Source of the DNA: Bacillota bacterium
GTDB taxonomy: Bacteria; Bacillota; Limnochordia; Darwinibacteriales; DTU012
Direction of reading: 5' to 3'
DNA length: 56,375 nt
Assembly (NCBI GenBank): GCA_012840925.1
Contig: DUVS01000029.1
Coordinates: forward strand, 1 to 56,375
Part shown: positions 46,103 to 54,957 of the stretch, one piece after another
Layout of the letters: each line of letters starts with the position of its first letter
Numbering within the stretch: the stretch's first letter is position 1
Translations under genes and position numbers: made by a program
The notes under the pieces: generated by a model
Database searches by the model: none
Told to the model about the DNA's origin: nothing
The model's input: only the letters and a program-made list of their open reading frames with translations

Positions 46103-46921
46103 GTGCCAGCAGACTTGCATTTACACACTATCGCATCTGACGGAAGTTGGAGTTTGGGTGAACTCATCGATAAAGCAAAAGCCCTGGGGTTGACGACGAT
46201 TGCCATCACTGATCATGACACCGTCGATGCCTTCAGATCACAGAAAGCTTGGCATCAGGGCAATCTTGAAGTGATTACAGGAGTTGAGTTCAGTACCGAA
46301 TTTCACAACCATGAAATCCATATTCTAGGCTATTATATTGATATCAACAATCCATCCCTATTAGCCGTGCTTCAACAACTGCAGGCTGAGCGTGAACTGC
46401 GGGCCCAAGCCATGGTGGAACGTCTGAACGAACTCGGCTGCCAGATTACCTACAACCGTGTTCAAGAACTGGCGGGGCCTGGTACAATTGGGCGGGTTCA
46501 TATTGCCCAAGCCTTAATAGAAGCCGGCTATACCCAAAGTATCAAGGAAAGTTTCAGCCGCTTCTTGGAGATCAACGGGCCCGCGTACGTGCCGCGGCGT
46601 AAAATCTCAATTCCAGATGCCATCGAATTGATTACTGCTGCGAGAGGAATACCAGTCCTGGCCCATCCTGGCCTGGTGGGCGATGATCAACTGATTGCTG
46701 AAGTGATCAACATGGGATTGATGGGCTTAGAAGTAATTCATTCCAGTCACAACATGGTCCAAATAACAAAATACTATCAAATGGCCCGACAATTCGGCCT
46801 TGTTCCCACAGGAGGGTCTGACTGCCACGGCCCTAAAGCCAAAGACGAACTGCTCATTGGCAAGTATGTCATTTCGGATACCTGGGTTTGTGAACTTAAG
46901 CAGCTCTTGTCAGAATCATGA
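46103..46921 (+). CDS. PHP domain phosphoesterase, TrpH/RNase AM-like
   Basis: The 272-residue protein is a single PHP domain with metal motifs ADLHLHTIASDG, AITDHDTVDAF, GVEFST, IHILGY, VLAHPG and the last GGSDCHG. Relatives of this length (TrpH/YciV) act as 3',5'-nucleotide bisphosphate phosphatases or 5'-3' exonucleases on short RNA. Start GTG is eight bases after sigF. NrnA in this window may act on similar substrates, but a link is inference. Confidence 0.88.
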   Translation: MPADLHLHTIASDGSWSLGELIDKAKALGLTTIAITDHDTVDAFRSQKAWHQGNLEVITGVEFSTEFHNHEIHILGYYIDINNPSLLAVLQQLQAERELRAQAMVERLNELGCQITYNRVQELAGPGTIGRVHIAQALIEAGYTQSIKESFSRFLEINGPAYVPRRKISIPDAIELITAARGIPVLAHPGLVGDDQLIAEVINMGLMGLEVIHSSHNMVQITKYYQMARQFGLVPTGGSDCHGPKAKDELLIGKYVISDTWVCELKQLLSES

Positions 46922-47039
46922 TGTTTTCCCGGTTTTTACTTGCAGGTTAAGCTGCACCATGAAGCGAATAGACCTAAAAGACAGCAAACCATCTGATTCT
47001 GTTACCGGACCAATAATCATAGAAGGAGTGGCTGAGCTG

Positions 47040-47579
47040 ATGGAGCTTCATGGCAGCAGGATAAAGTTACGGCCTATTGAAAAAGCTGATTACCAAAGAA
47101 TTATCAGTTGGAGTCAGAATGCAGAAATAAAGCATTTTAGCGACAGTAGCTATCCAACCAACATCGAGGAGTGCGAAGCCTGGGTAGCCAGTGCCAGGAG
47201 TAATCGCTACCAAATAAGATTTGGCATTGCTCTGGGCAACAGGATTATTGGCGATATCGAACTGGACCAGATCACATGGCGCAGTGGTGATGCTGAGCTC
47301 AGAATCCGGATCGGCGAAAGAGACTTGTGGGATCGTGGTTATGGTACTGATGCTGTTATTACATTACTGGACTATGCATTCAAAATAATGAACCTGCAGC
47401 GCATTTATCTTAAGGTTTATGCTGATAATCTCCGGGCAATCAAGTGCTATCGTAAAGCAGGCTTTAAGATGGAGGGAAAACTGACCCGCAGCAGTCTCAA
47501 TCAAAGGGAGATTTACCTGATGCGCATTCTCAATAGAGAATTCCGGCGCAGACATGAAAAACTGGCCTCCAACAGCTGA
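47040..47579 (+). CDS. GNAT family N-acetyltransferase (RimJ/RimL type)
   Basis: The 179-residue protein has the RimJ/L-type start RIKLRPIEKADYQRI, the central strands with IGDIELDQI, the acetyl-CoA loop region RDLWDRGYGTDA (Gln/Arg-x-x-Gly-x-Gly type), and YADNLRAIKCYRKAGFK. ATG 47040 lies 11 bases after AAGGAG. The frame is open to 46800, but that part overlaps the PHP gene and is not GNAT-like; ATG 46959 would add 27 residues. Substrate unknown. A terminator follows at once. Confidence 0.87.
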   Translation: MELHGSRIKLRPIEKADYQRIISWSQNAEIKHFSDSSYPTNIEECEAWVASARSNRYQIRFGIALGNRIIGDIELDQITWRSGDAELRIRIGERDLWDRGYGTDAVITLLDYAFKIMNLQRIYLKVYADNLRAIKCYRKAGFKMEGKLTRSSLNQREIYLMRILNREFRRRHEKLASNS

Positions 47580-47588
47580 TTATATCTG

Positions 47589-47616
47589 AAAACAAGCTAA
47601 ATTTACAGCTTGTTTT
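47589..47616 (+). terminator. Intrinsic terminator after the acetyltransferase gene
   Basis: AAAACAAGCT (47589-47598) pairs perfectly with AGCTTGTTTT (47607-47616), loop of eight, with more T after it. It ends the sporulation-linked block. The remaining gap to 47765 holds no promoter I can name. Confidence 0.85.
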
Positions 47617-47765
47617 CTTTATTTCTGCCGTCAATATTCCACTGTGTATCTCGAATGATTTATTTGTGACGATAGTGAGGATTTTATGGGATGAACAAGG
47701 ATTTAGGGCAATTATGTCGAACACGTTCATTGTTAGTCCTGTAGATAACATTTGGAGGGGTAGTA

Positions 47766-48380
47766 ATGATTAATCTCATCATTAGTGGCGGTCCGGTAAT
47801 GATTCCATTGTTGTTGTGCTCCATCGGTGCAGTAGCAGTGGGTCTAGAACGGCTGTGGTACTTGTTACGTTCCAGAGTTGATACCGAGGACTTGATGGAG
47901 GACATTCAGCTGGCATTGGGACAGGGCAAGGTCCTTGAAGCAATGCAAATTGCCAGGAAGTCGCGGGGACCAGTTGCCGCTATCCTCTCCGGAGGAATTG
48001 CTTATTACGATCGTGATAAGGCCGAGATTAAAGAACGGATGCAAGAGATCGGCCGCTTGGAAATCTATAAAATGGAAAAACGAATGAACATCCTCAACAT
48101 GATCATTAGCATTGCTCCGCTACTTGGACTCTTAGGGACGGTAACCGGAATTATTGATGCTTTTAATGTTATGGGGGCAATGAAAGGTGTTCACCAGCCT
48201 TCCGATATCAGTGCAGGCATTGCTGAAGCATTGATTACGACAGCTGCAGGTTTATGTATTGCCATACCTACGATGGCGTTAACTGTATATTTGAATGGAA
48301 TCATCGATCGCAATATCGCAGAAATGGACAGGCGGTCTAAGGAACTGCTTGAACTACTTAGTGCCAGGAGTGAGGAATAA
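47766..48380 (+). CDS. exbB: MotA/TolQ/ExbB proton channel family protein (ExbB-like)
   Basis: ExbB forms the pentameric channel that powers TonB. The 204-residue protein has one membrane helix near the N-terminus (about 8-30), a cytoplasmic stretch with RLEIYKMEKRMNILNMI, and two more helices with APLLGLLGTVTGIIDAF and GIAEALITTAAGLCIAIPTMA, the family signature. The start follows GGAGGGG. It overlaps exbD by one base (TAATG). With a TonB gene next to it, ExbB is favoured over TolQ. Confidence 0.92.
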   Translation: MINLIISGGPVMIPLLLCSIGAVAVGLERLWYLLRSRVDTEDLMEDIQLALGQGKVLEAMQIARKSRGPVAAILSGGIAYYDRDKAEIKERMQEIGRLEIYKMEKRMNILNMIISIAPLLGLLGTVTGIIDAFNVMGAMKGVHQPSDISAGIAEALITTAAGLCIAIPTMALTVYLNGIIDRNIAEMDRRSKELLELLSARSEE

Positions 48381-48784
48381 TGGAGTTTAAACGCAATACA
48401 CGCAGCCCAGGAGGGCAACCCGACCTAGCACCAATGATCGACGTGATTTTCCATTTGCTGATTTTCTTCATGGCATTTTCAGTTCTTTATCAAACGACAA
48501 TGAGTATCGATGTGGAACTGCCCAAAGCTGTCAGCGGTTCTGATGTCCGCAATGAGAGATTCGAAATAAGCGTTACCAAAGATGGGTTGTTTTCGGTTAG
48601 TCGAAAGGTCGTTACTCCCGCCGAGCTTGAGCAAGCCTTAAGAGAAGCACTGGCAGTCAATCCCGATCTGCTTGTCTTGATTAAAGGTGACCATCGTGCG
48701 ACAGTTGAACAGTTTGTAGGCGCAATGGACATTGTCGCGAAAGTGGGTGTGAGCAACATTCACGTCGGCACGCAAGAACCTTAG
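48380..48784 (+). CDS. exbD: Biopolymer transport protein ExbD
   Basis: ExbD carries the proton-binding aspartate of the TonB motor. The 134-residue protein has a short cytoplasmic start with PDLAPMIDVIFHLLIFFM, Asp21 being that residue, one membrane helix, and a periplasmic domain (about 50-134) ending in the usual strand. Length is standard. It lies between exbB and tonB. Confidence 0.93.
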   Translation: MEFKRNTRSPGGQPDLAPMIDVIFHLLIFFMAFSVLYQTTMSIDVELPKAVSGSDVRNERFEISVTKDGLFSVSRKVVTPAELEQALREALAVNPDLLVLIKGDHRATVEQFVGAMDIVAKVGVSNIHVGTQEP

Positions 48785-48799
48785 TTAAAGGTGGATCCA

Positions 48800-49840
48800 A
48801 TGATGTATTTTGGAGATCGAGACAGTAATAATTTCAACGTTTTCATTTTTATATCCCTTGTTATTCATGCCGTTATTTTTTGGGCAATCCCTGACTGGAA
48901 CAGTTTTTTCAATTTCGGAGTTGAAGGGACATCCCAAGGCGGCATGATTCGGGTTACATATGTACAGAGCAGTACAGCAAAGGAATTGTCTCCGATCACG
49001 AACCCGGCATCAACGACCAGCACTCCACAAGTGGAACAACCTCGCCCAACAGAGGAGCCTCCCCAAGAACATGCTGCTTCAACACCAGTTACACCAGAGT
49101 CTGTTGATAATATTTCCCCACCCGTGCAGCCGCGCCCGCAGCCCGTGGAAATAGCAGAACCAACTGCACCGGTTGTGACTCAACCCTTACCTGAGGAAGA
49201 ACCAGAGGTTGAAATTGAGCCAGAACCAATCACGAGCCAGATTATTACCAGTGAAACGGGAACGGAGATATTCATTGACGAGCAAGAGGAACCGGAAACA
49301 GAAGTTGAGCCAGTGATTGAACCTGCTGCTACAACAGATCAAGAGCTGACTCCTGTTGCCGATACTGAACCTGATAGCCCAGCGGAACCGGATTCAGAAC
49401 CTGAACTGGGGGATACTGATGCTTCCGGAACAGGAACCAGCATAGTCGGAGAGGTTGACGACGGCTCCGGATCACTGCAGGAATCTGGGACGGGTGAAGC
49501 GGAAGTTGCACCACCTCCACCTCCGCCGCCTGCAGCCAGCTCAGTGATTAATGTAAATGGAAATGGCGGAGTTGCTTATCCCAAGGATTCCCAGGATGAG
49601 AAATCTGAAGGTGTTGTACGGCTGGACGTATTGGTCGATACCGACGGGCGTGCCCAAGATGTTGTTGTTCTGCTGAATTCCGGCGACTCTCGCCTTGATC
49701 AACAGGCGAAACTCACTTTCTTACGGAACTGGGAATTCCGCAGCCTGGAAAATCCATATATTCTTACTATTGATGTGATCTTTTCCCTTGTGGAAGGGCC
49801 GAGGGTCGAACCTATCTCTATCCGCTGGGCGCAAGAGTAG
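48800..49840 (+). CDS. tonB: TonB family energy-transducing protein
   Basis: TonB carries energy from the inner membrane to outer membrane receptors. The 346-residue protein has one N-terminal membrane helix (about 13-32), a long Pro- and Glu-rich linker (about 60-250) with a run of seven prolines near its end, and a C-terminal TonB domain with VVRLDVLVDTDGRAQDV and FLRNWEFRSL. The linker is long enough to cross a periplasm. ATG 48800 follows AAAGGTGGA; GTG 48791 is on that site. No TonB-dependent receptor is in the window. Confidence 0.9.
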   Translation: MMYFGDRDSNNFNVFIFISLVIHAVIFWAIPDWNSFFNFGVEGTSQGGMIRVTYVQSSTAKELSPITNPASTTSTPQVEQPRPTEEPPQEHAASTPVTPESVDNISPPVQPRPQPVEIAEPTAPVVTQPLPEEEPEVEIEPEPITSQIITSETGTEIFIDEQEEPETEVEPVIEPAATTDQELTPVADTEPDSPAEPDSEPELGDTDASGTGTSIVGEVDDGSGSLQESGTGEAEVAPPPPPPPAASSVINVNGNGGVAYPKDSQDEKSEGVVRLDVLVDTDGRAQDVVVLLNSGDSRLDQQAKLTFLRNWEFRSLENPYILTIDVIFSLVEGPRVEPISIRWAQE

Positions 49841-49857
49841 AGAGGAGAGTGGATGCT

Positions 49858-51894
49858 GTGCCGACACTTTCTAGATTGTCAACGTTCCTGATTTCTGTGA
49901 TGTTGATCTTCTCAGCAGCTGCCGTACCGTGCTTCAGCCAGGAGCAGAAACCAAACTTGGAAATAGCGAATGAATATATCCGGATTATCATAAATACCCT
50001 CGAGGAAAACATGGGTAGGTTTTCGGTGGGCACTACAGGAGGAGATCCTGACCGCGTTGGTGACGAGCACCAGCATCTGATCTATGGTGGTGAAGAGCCG
50101 TGGACTTCATACACAACAGTCCGCATCGGTAATCAAAACTGGGTCTTCGGTAATCCCACCAATCGGCGAGCTGGAAAAACCGGGCTTTATGGCCAAGTGG
50201 TTCAACCTCCAACCATCGTCGATGACAGTCTTGTCAGCAGTTGGCAGCTGGGACCGATTCTTGTCACTCAAACCCTGAGTTTCACCCGCAGTATTACATC
50301 GGGACTGATGGATACAGCCAAGATCGAATATCAGCTATTGAATACAGACATTGTATCGCATATGGTTGGCATGCGCTTGGTGTTGGATACCATGCTTGGC
50401 TATAATGACGGAGCTCCATTCCGCCTTACAGACAGGGCTATATTAACTGATACGGTTTTTTACAGTCATGAAATGCCCGCATTTTGGCAAGCTTTCGATT
50501 CGCTGTCAAATCCACAGGTCATCTCCCAGGGAACACTGGCTGGAGGCGAAGTGACTCCTCCAAGCCGAGTCTACTTCAGCAACTGGGGCAGCATTGTTGA
50601 TGGCCTCTGGGATTTTAACTATCAACCCGGCAGAGATTTTATGCGTGCCGGTGAGTTTGATCTTGACAGTGCAATTGCCCTTTATTGGGACCAACAACCT
50701 TTGCGGCCAAATGAATCCAAGAATTATGTTGCTTACTATGGACTTGGTGGTGTGACAATCACCCCGGGTGAGCTCGCGGTTGCGCTAACGGCTCCATGGC
50801 AGGTTAAAGCTGACCAAAGACATCGGGAGACGTTTACCATCGTTGCATACATTGAAAACACCGGTAAAGGTGAGGCGAGGGATGTTACTGCTACTCTGCA
50901 GTTGCCAGCGGGATTGGAACTGCTGAGCGCCAGTGACAGCCTCAAACGCCACTATGGCAATCTGGCTGTTGGCGAAACTTATCAGACAAGTTGGCAAGTG
51001 ATCCCCACCGGGGCAGTCACCGGAGATGTTACATACGAAGTACTTGTCGAAGCAACAAACAGCGAATCCAGCCTGGCCAAGCGCAGTATTCAAATTGTAA
51101 AACCGGACTTTTTAGATATAGATCTGATCGGCCCTTTGTTCTTGTCGGTCGAAAATGAGCGGCTGTCCCCGCTGCCAATGGAAGTGATGGCCAAAGTCAC
51201 GAATGTTGGCGGCGCCACAGCCTACAATGTACAAGCAATGCTCCATCACCCCTTGTTCAAGCTGGCTAAAGGAGATGCTGCCCTCAAGAAACTTGGCACC
51301 ATCCACCCAAGTGACTCCGTCACAGTCAAGTGGCATTTGGATCCAACGGGAATATCCGGCCAGTTGATGTATTCACTTGACGTAATCTCTGATACAGACC
51401 GGTATTCTTCGAAACCTAACGAGGTTTTTGTTCCCTATATCGAACCCAAGGTTTTTGTGGGAGAACCTCAGACATCCCATGACAGAGTTGCTGCAGGACA
51501 GTACTTCTCCATACCGATATGGGCCACTAATGTTCCAGATTTCCGCAAGGCCGAGCTGGAAGTGAGTTATGATCCACAATACTTGGAAATCGTCGGCCGT
51601 TCTTTGGATGTCACCAGGGGTACGTTGTTCGTTGATCCTGCTCTTGCACAAACGAGGCTTCTCCAATGGCAGACTCCCTTGGTAGATAATTATAAGGGTG
51701 TTGTATCAGGGATTGTTGGTGATCGCGGCGGTTCCCAGGCAGTTGATTCAGCATACGGAACTTTAATCACTATTCATTTTAGAGCCAAGAAGAGCGGGAA
51801 CACCACAATCAGGCTTGATAATGTTTCAGTCTATGACAGCAAACTACTTCCAATTGATGTTCGGGTCATTGATAGGGATATTGTGATTGAATAA
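49858..51894 (+). CDS. Secreted multidomain protein with C-terminal cohesin-like domain
   Basis: The 678-residue protein has a signal peptide (about 1-27), an N-terminal beta-rich domain I do not recognise (about 35-295), two CARDB-like beta sandwiches (about 315-415 and 435-525), and a C-terminal cohesin-like domain (about 530-677) with FSIPIWATNV, AELEVSYDPQYLEIVG and a late GTLITIHFRAKKSGNTTI. Cohesin-type domains bind dockerins or act as adhesive folds. There is no membrane anchor. GTG 49858 is ten bases after GGAG. It follows tonB by 17 bases, so it is probably in the same operon and acts outside the inner membrane. Confidence 0.72.
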   Translation: MPTLSRLSTFLISVMLIFSAAAVPCFSQEQKPNLEIANEYIRIIINTLEENMGRFSVGTTGGDPDRVGDEHQHLIYGGEEPWTSYTTVRIGNQNWVFGNPTNRRAGKTGLYGQVVQPPTIVDDSLVSSWQLGPILVTQTLSFTRSITSGLMDTAKIEYQLLNTDIVSHMVGMRLVLDTMLGYNDGAPFRLTDRAILTDTVFYSHEMPAFWQAFDSLSNPQVISQGTLAGGEVTPPSRVYFSNWGSIVDGLWDFNYQPGRDFMRAGEFDLDSAIALYWDQQPLRPNESKNYVAYYGLGGVTITPGELAVALTAPWQVKADQRHRETFTIVAYIENTGKGEARDVTATLQLPAGLELLSASDSLKRHYGNLAVGETYQTSWQVIPTGAVTGDVTYEVLVEATNSESSLAKRSIQIVKPDFLDIDLIGPLFLSVENERLSPLPMEVMAKVTNVGGATAYNVQAMLHHPLFKLAKGDAALKKLGTIHPSDSVTVKWHLDPTGISGQLMYSLDVISDTDRYSSKPNEVFVPYIEPKVFVGEPQTSHDRVAAGQYFSIPIWATNVPDFRKAELEVSYDPQYLEIVGRSLDVTRGTLFVDPALAQTRLLQWQTPLVDNYKGVVSGIVGDRGGSQAVDSAYGTLITIHFRAKKSGNTTIRLDNVSVYDSKLLPIDVRVIDRDIVIE

Positions 51895-51916
51895 TGTTTT
51901 AAGGGAGGAAACTTGG

Positions 51917-53251
51917 ATGAAGGGGTCGCGTATCGTAAGTGGAATTTTGGTGCTGATCTTGTTATTTGGCAATTTTGCCCAACCTGTGTTTGCCAGTGTT
52001 AAGGATGTACCCACTGATCATTGGGCCTACCAGGCAGTTGTTTCTTTGGTTAACCGCGGGTTTTTGTCAACATATGAGGATGGCAGCTTTCAAGGAACTA
52101 ATCCGGTAGATCGCTATACTCTTGCTGCTACAGTAGCGCGGATTCTTGACGAGATTGAAGCAGGCAGAATCATTGGATCCCAAAGCGACGCCGATCTCTT
52201 ACGTGAACTTACCACCGAATTCCGCGCAGAACTGGTTCAATTCTATGCCGATAAACAACGGCTGGAAAATCTGGTTACTGATACGCAAAAACTAGGTTTG
52301 GCCACTGAAGAACGGGTCAACCAGGTTGTTGCCAATCAGGTTGAGTTATCTGATACTGTAACCCGGTTAAAAGCAGATCTGATGCAAGAAGCAAATAAAA
52401 CCGCTGAGTCTTTGAATCAGCTGCGGACAACCATTGAGGAACAACGGGCAGCGCTTCAGGTTTTACAGGAACTGCTGCAAACTCATCAAAGTCAGCTTAA
52501 TCAACAACTAGGCCAGGTTACAGATCAACAGTCAATGATTAGCACTCAGGAAGACCGGATTGCTGAACTGCAAAACGCGCTTGTCAAAATTGACCAGACT
52601 TTGCTTATGCAGCAAAGTGACTTAGATCGGATCTTCAATTGGATCGCCGAAAAGGATTTAGTCTTTTCCATGCTGGTTTTTGATGACGAATTACAGCAGC
52701 TGTCTGACAAAGTTGCTGCGCTGGATCAAGAACAAAACTTAGAATTTGATCAACTGCAGGCTCAAATCGACAACCTCGTGGCTACGATTGCCAAAGCAGA
52801 CGGGGAGATTGTCCGTACCCAGGAACAGTTCAAGATTCAGCTTGAAAACTTGGGGCAACGCAACCTGGAACTTGAAAAAGACCTCCAGAATTTGACAGCA
52901 TTGTTAGAGCGTGAGAAGCAGGACCGTGCGCAGGACCGTGCAGCGTTAGATCAGGAGTACGGAGCTATGCTGGACGAACTGGAAAGCCAAGTCGACTATT
53001 TATCCACTCAAATTGGCATTTCAGAGGAAGAACTGGCAACCTTGAACAAACGCATTTCAGAAGAGATTGCTGTACAGATGAACGCGGCCTTGATTAGAGA
53101 GCGGAGTTTGTCAAGCACTGTTGCGGAACTGCAAGCCGAGTTTGACAGTTACAAACAGGCCACCGATAAGGAGCTTAAGTCCGCTAAAAGCACCGCCATG
53201 ATTGCGGTTGCTGCAGCAGTGGTTAGTGTTCTGATTGGCTTTATCAAGTAG
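51917..53251 (+). CDS. SLH-domain coiled-coil envelope protein, Omp-alpha-like spacer
   Basis: The 444-residue protein has a signal peptide (1-26, ending VFAS), one SLH domain (about 28-85: DVPTDHWAYQAVVSLVNRG, then DRYTLAATVARIL), a very long coiled coil (about 95-425, rich in Gln, Glu and Leu), and a C-terminal membrane helix (about 427-443) ending GFIK. This is the layout of Omp-alpha of Thermotoga, a rod that joins the outer membrane to peptidoglycan. Similarity is in architecture; I cannot show common descent. ATG 51917 follows GGGAGGAAAC. A strong terminator follows. Confidence 0.8.
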   Translation: MKGSRIVSGILVLILLFGNFAQPVFASVKDVPTDHWAYQAVVSLVNRGFLSTYEDGSFQGTNPVDRYTLAATVARILDEIEAGRIIGSQSDADLLRELTTEFRAELVQFYADKQRLENLVTDTQKLGLATEERVNQVVANQVELSDTVTRLKADLMQEANKTAESLNQLRTTIEEQRAALQVLQELLQTHQSQLNQQLGQVTDQQSMISTQEDRIAELQNALVKIDQTLLMQQSDLDRIFNWIAEKDLVFSMLVFDDELQQLSDKVAALDQEQNLEFDQLQAQIDNLVATIAKADGEIVRTQEQFKIQLENLGQRNLELEKDLQNLTALLEREKQDRAQDRAALDQEYGAMLDELESQVDYLSTQIGISEEELATLNKRISEEIAVQMNAALIRERSLSSTVAELQAEFDSYKQATDKELKSAKSTAMIAVAAAVVSVLIGFIK

Positions 53252-53270
53252 ATGTCCAAGTTTTAACATC

Positions 53271-53308
53271 AACTCTAACCTACGTTTTCCAGTAGGTTAG
53301 AGTTTTTT
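53271..53308 (+). terminator. Intrinsic terminator after the SLH protein gene
   Basis: AACTCTAACCTAC (53271-53283) pairs perfectly with GTAGGTTAGAGTT (53292-53304), loop of eight, and TTTT follows. It separates the envelope locus from the chemotaxis genes. Confidence 0.92.
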
Positions 53309-53422
53309 GATCTATATCCAGAGTATGAGTTTCCAGTTTTTTGCAGGGAAATTTTGAATAATCATCGAATAAAGAAGTAATTTAGCAGACTATCTCAGTA
53401 TTTCCGAAAGGAGTTACCGTCC

Positions 53423-53935
53423 ATGGAAAGAGGAATAGCTGTAGAGAAGGAGATGCAGCTGGTTGTTTTCCGTCTTGCCAGCGAAGAATTTGCCTTCGAG
53501 ATTACTCAGGTACGTGAGATAATTAAACCTCCCAGTATTACCGTCCTTCCTCATGTTAGTGAGTATATTGAAGGAGTCACAAACATTCGGGGCGAGATTA
53601 TCCCGATCATATCGTTGCGAAGACGCTTCAGTGTACCTGAAACTGAGCGGACACCAGAAACTAGAGTGATTATTGTTGAGTTTGACCAAACCAGCGTCGG
53701 ATTTGTGGTTGATGCCGTTACTGAAGTAATGCGCATCCCAGAGGGCACTGTTAAGTCTCCACCCCGCACAGTTGCCGGGCTGCGTTCTGAGTTTTTGAAA
53801 GGTGTTGCTCAAGTGGACGAGCGGTTGATAATTCTGCTGGAAGTTGGCAAGATACTCACTTCTGAGGAACAAATTGAACTGAAGAATCTAGAAAACGTTA
53901 GAAACGAGCTTGCTGAGACTAGAGAAGGTGAATAA
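53423..53935 (+). CDS. cheW: Chemotaxis coupling protein CheW
   Basis: CheW links receptors to CheA. The 170-residue protein is a single CheW domain with QLVVFRLASEEFAFEI, VREIIKPPSITVLP, the conserved NIRGEIIPIISLRRRF and VGFVVDAVTEVMRIP. Its tail is slightly longer than usual. ATG follows AAAGGAG. The 114 bases between the previous terminator and this gene hold only weak promoter matches. It heads a small group with fliM, fliY and cheA. Confidence 0.95.
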   Translation: MERGIAVEKEMQLVVFRLASEEFAFEITQVREIIKPPSITVLPHVSEYIEGVTNIRGEIIPIISLRRRFSVPETERTPETRVIIVEFDQTSVGFVVDAVTEVMRIPEGTVKSPPRTVAGLRSEFLKGVAQVDERLIILLEVGKILTSEEQIELKNLENVRNELAETREGE

Positions 53936-53946
53936 CTTGCCGATAT
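53920..53946 (+). promoter_or_regulatory. Sigma-D promoter before fliM
   Basis: TAGA (53920-53923), 15 bases, then GCCGATAT (53939-53946). The Bacillus sigma-D consensus is TAAA, 15-16 bases, GCCGATAT, so this matches 11 of 12 positions with ideal spacing. It overlaps the end of cheW, and the transcript would start near 53953. The sigma-D gene is at 10175 in this window. Confidence 0.72.
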
Positions 53947-53975
53947 AAATAGTATAGGAGTGAGGTGAGGCAAAA

Positions 53976-54953
53976 GTGGAAGACATTCTAAGCCAATCTG
54001 AGATCGACTTGCTGATAAAGGCCACACTGGAACCGAGTGAAGAATTGGCAACATCTTTGGACAATCTGGCAAATGATCATTATGATTTCACCAAACCGAA
54101 TAAATTCTCCAAGGATCAGTTGCGTGGACTGCAGAGAATTCACGAGCAATTCTGCCGTGCATACTCAGGATTAATGTCAGCCAGGTTTCGCACCCGGTTT
54201 GACCTGAAATTTCAGGCAGTTGATCAACTTACTTTTGGCGAGTTTGTCCGTTCGTTGCCAAACCCATCGGTACTCAGCATTTTTGATGCATCACCTTTGC
54301 CTGGCAGTATTGTTGTACAATTAACCCCTGACAGTGCCTTTATCATGCACGATCGGTTGTGTGGAGGCCAAGGGAATGTCTACGGTTTTTCGCGAGGCCT
54401 TACCGACATAGAGATGGCTGTGTTCAAACGCCAGGTGATCACTAGTTTTGCCAAGATCCTCAGAGATGCATGGCAGGATATTCAAACCATCGACTTTAGA
54501 TTGGAGCAAATCGAGAGCAATCCTCAATTCTTGCAGCTGGCTTACGATAGGGATGTTGTCGTTGTAATCAGTTTGCGCTTTGAGTTCAACGATGTCACAG
54601 ACAGCTTTAATATTTGCATTCCATTTCGGACTATTGAACCGCTGCTGTCCAAAATTACGCAGCACCGGTTGTTCGAGTCATTGGCACCGCCAGATCCAGA
54701 GAAAATTGCCCAGCTAAAGGAGAAGGTTAAGTCCGTGATCATACCGGTTGAGGTAGAACTTGGCACAGCGACTGTCAAGGCTGGCGATTTATTGAACTTG
54801 GAAGTCGGCGATGTTATAGAGTTAGACCGCAAGCGTACTGAGAACGTGGACGTAAGAATAGGCTCTCTGACCAAATTCAAAGCCACCCCGGGCAAGCTGG
54901 GAGAAAAGCTTGGAATAGTAATCACATCCATATGTGATTCACAAGAGGAGTAA
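53976..54953 (+). CDS. fliM: Flagellar motor switch protein FliM
   Basis: FliM is the CheY-binding part of the C-ring. The 325-residue protein has the N-terminal CheY-binding motif LSQSEIDLLI, the middle domain with RLRRIHEQFCRAYSG-like GLQRIHEQFCRAYSG and DRLCGGQG, and a C-terminal SpoA domain (about 245-320). Length is normal. Start GTG follows GAGGTGAGG. fliY follows five bases after the stop. Confidence 0.95.
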   Translation: MEDILSQSEIDLLIKATLEPSEELATSLDNLANDHYDFTKPNKFSKDQLRGLQRIHEQFCRAYSGLMSARFRTRFDLKFQAVDQLTFGEFVRSLPNPSVLSIFDASPLPGSIVVQLTPDSAFIMHDRLCGGQGNVYGFSRGLTDIEMAVFKRQVITSFAKILRDAWQDIQTIDFRLEQIESNPQFLQLAYDRDVVVVISLRFEFNDVTDSFNICIPFRTIEPLLSKITQHRLFESLAPPDPEKIAQLKEKVKSVIIPVEVELGTATVKAGDLLNLEVGDVIELDRKRTENVDVRIGSLTKFKATPGKLGEKLGIVITSICDSQEE

Positions 54954-54957
54954 GAAT

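Noticed and set aside
46800-47039. Long N-terminal extension of the acetyltransferase frame
   Set aside because: It overlaps the PHP gene, has no GNAT features, and a ribosome binding site lies before ATG 47040.
47719-47728. GAAC-AC-GTTC inverted repeat before exbB, resembling a LexA box
   Set aside because: Gram-positive LexA boxes need four bases between GAAC and GTTC; here there are two.
53354-53390. Possible promoter of cheW (TTGAAT and TAATTT)
   Set aside because: The boxes are weak and the spacer is 18; nothing distinguishes it from AT-rich background.
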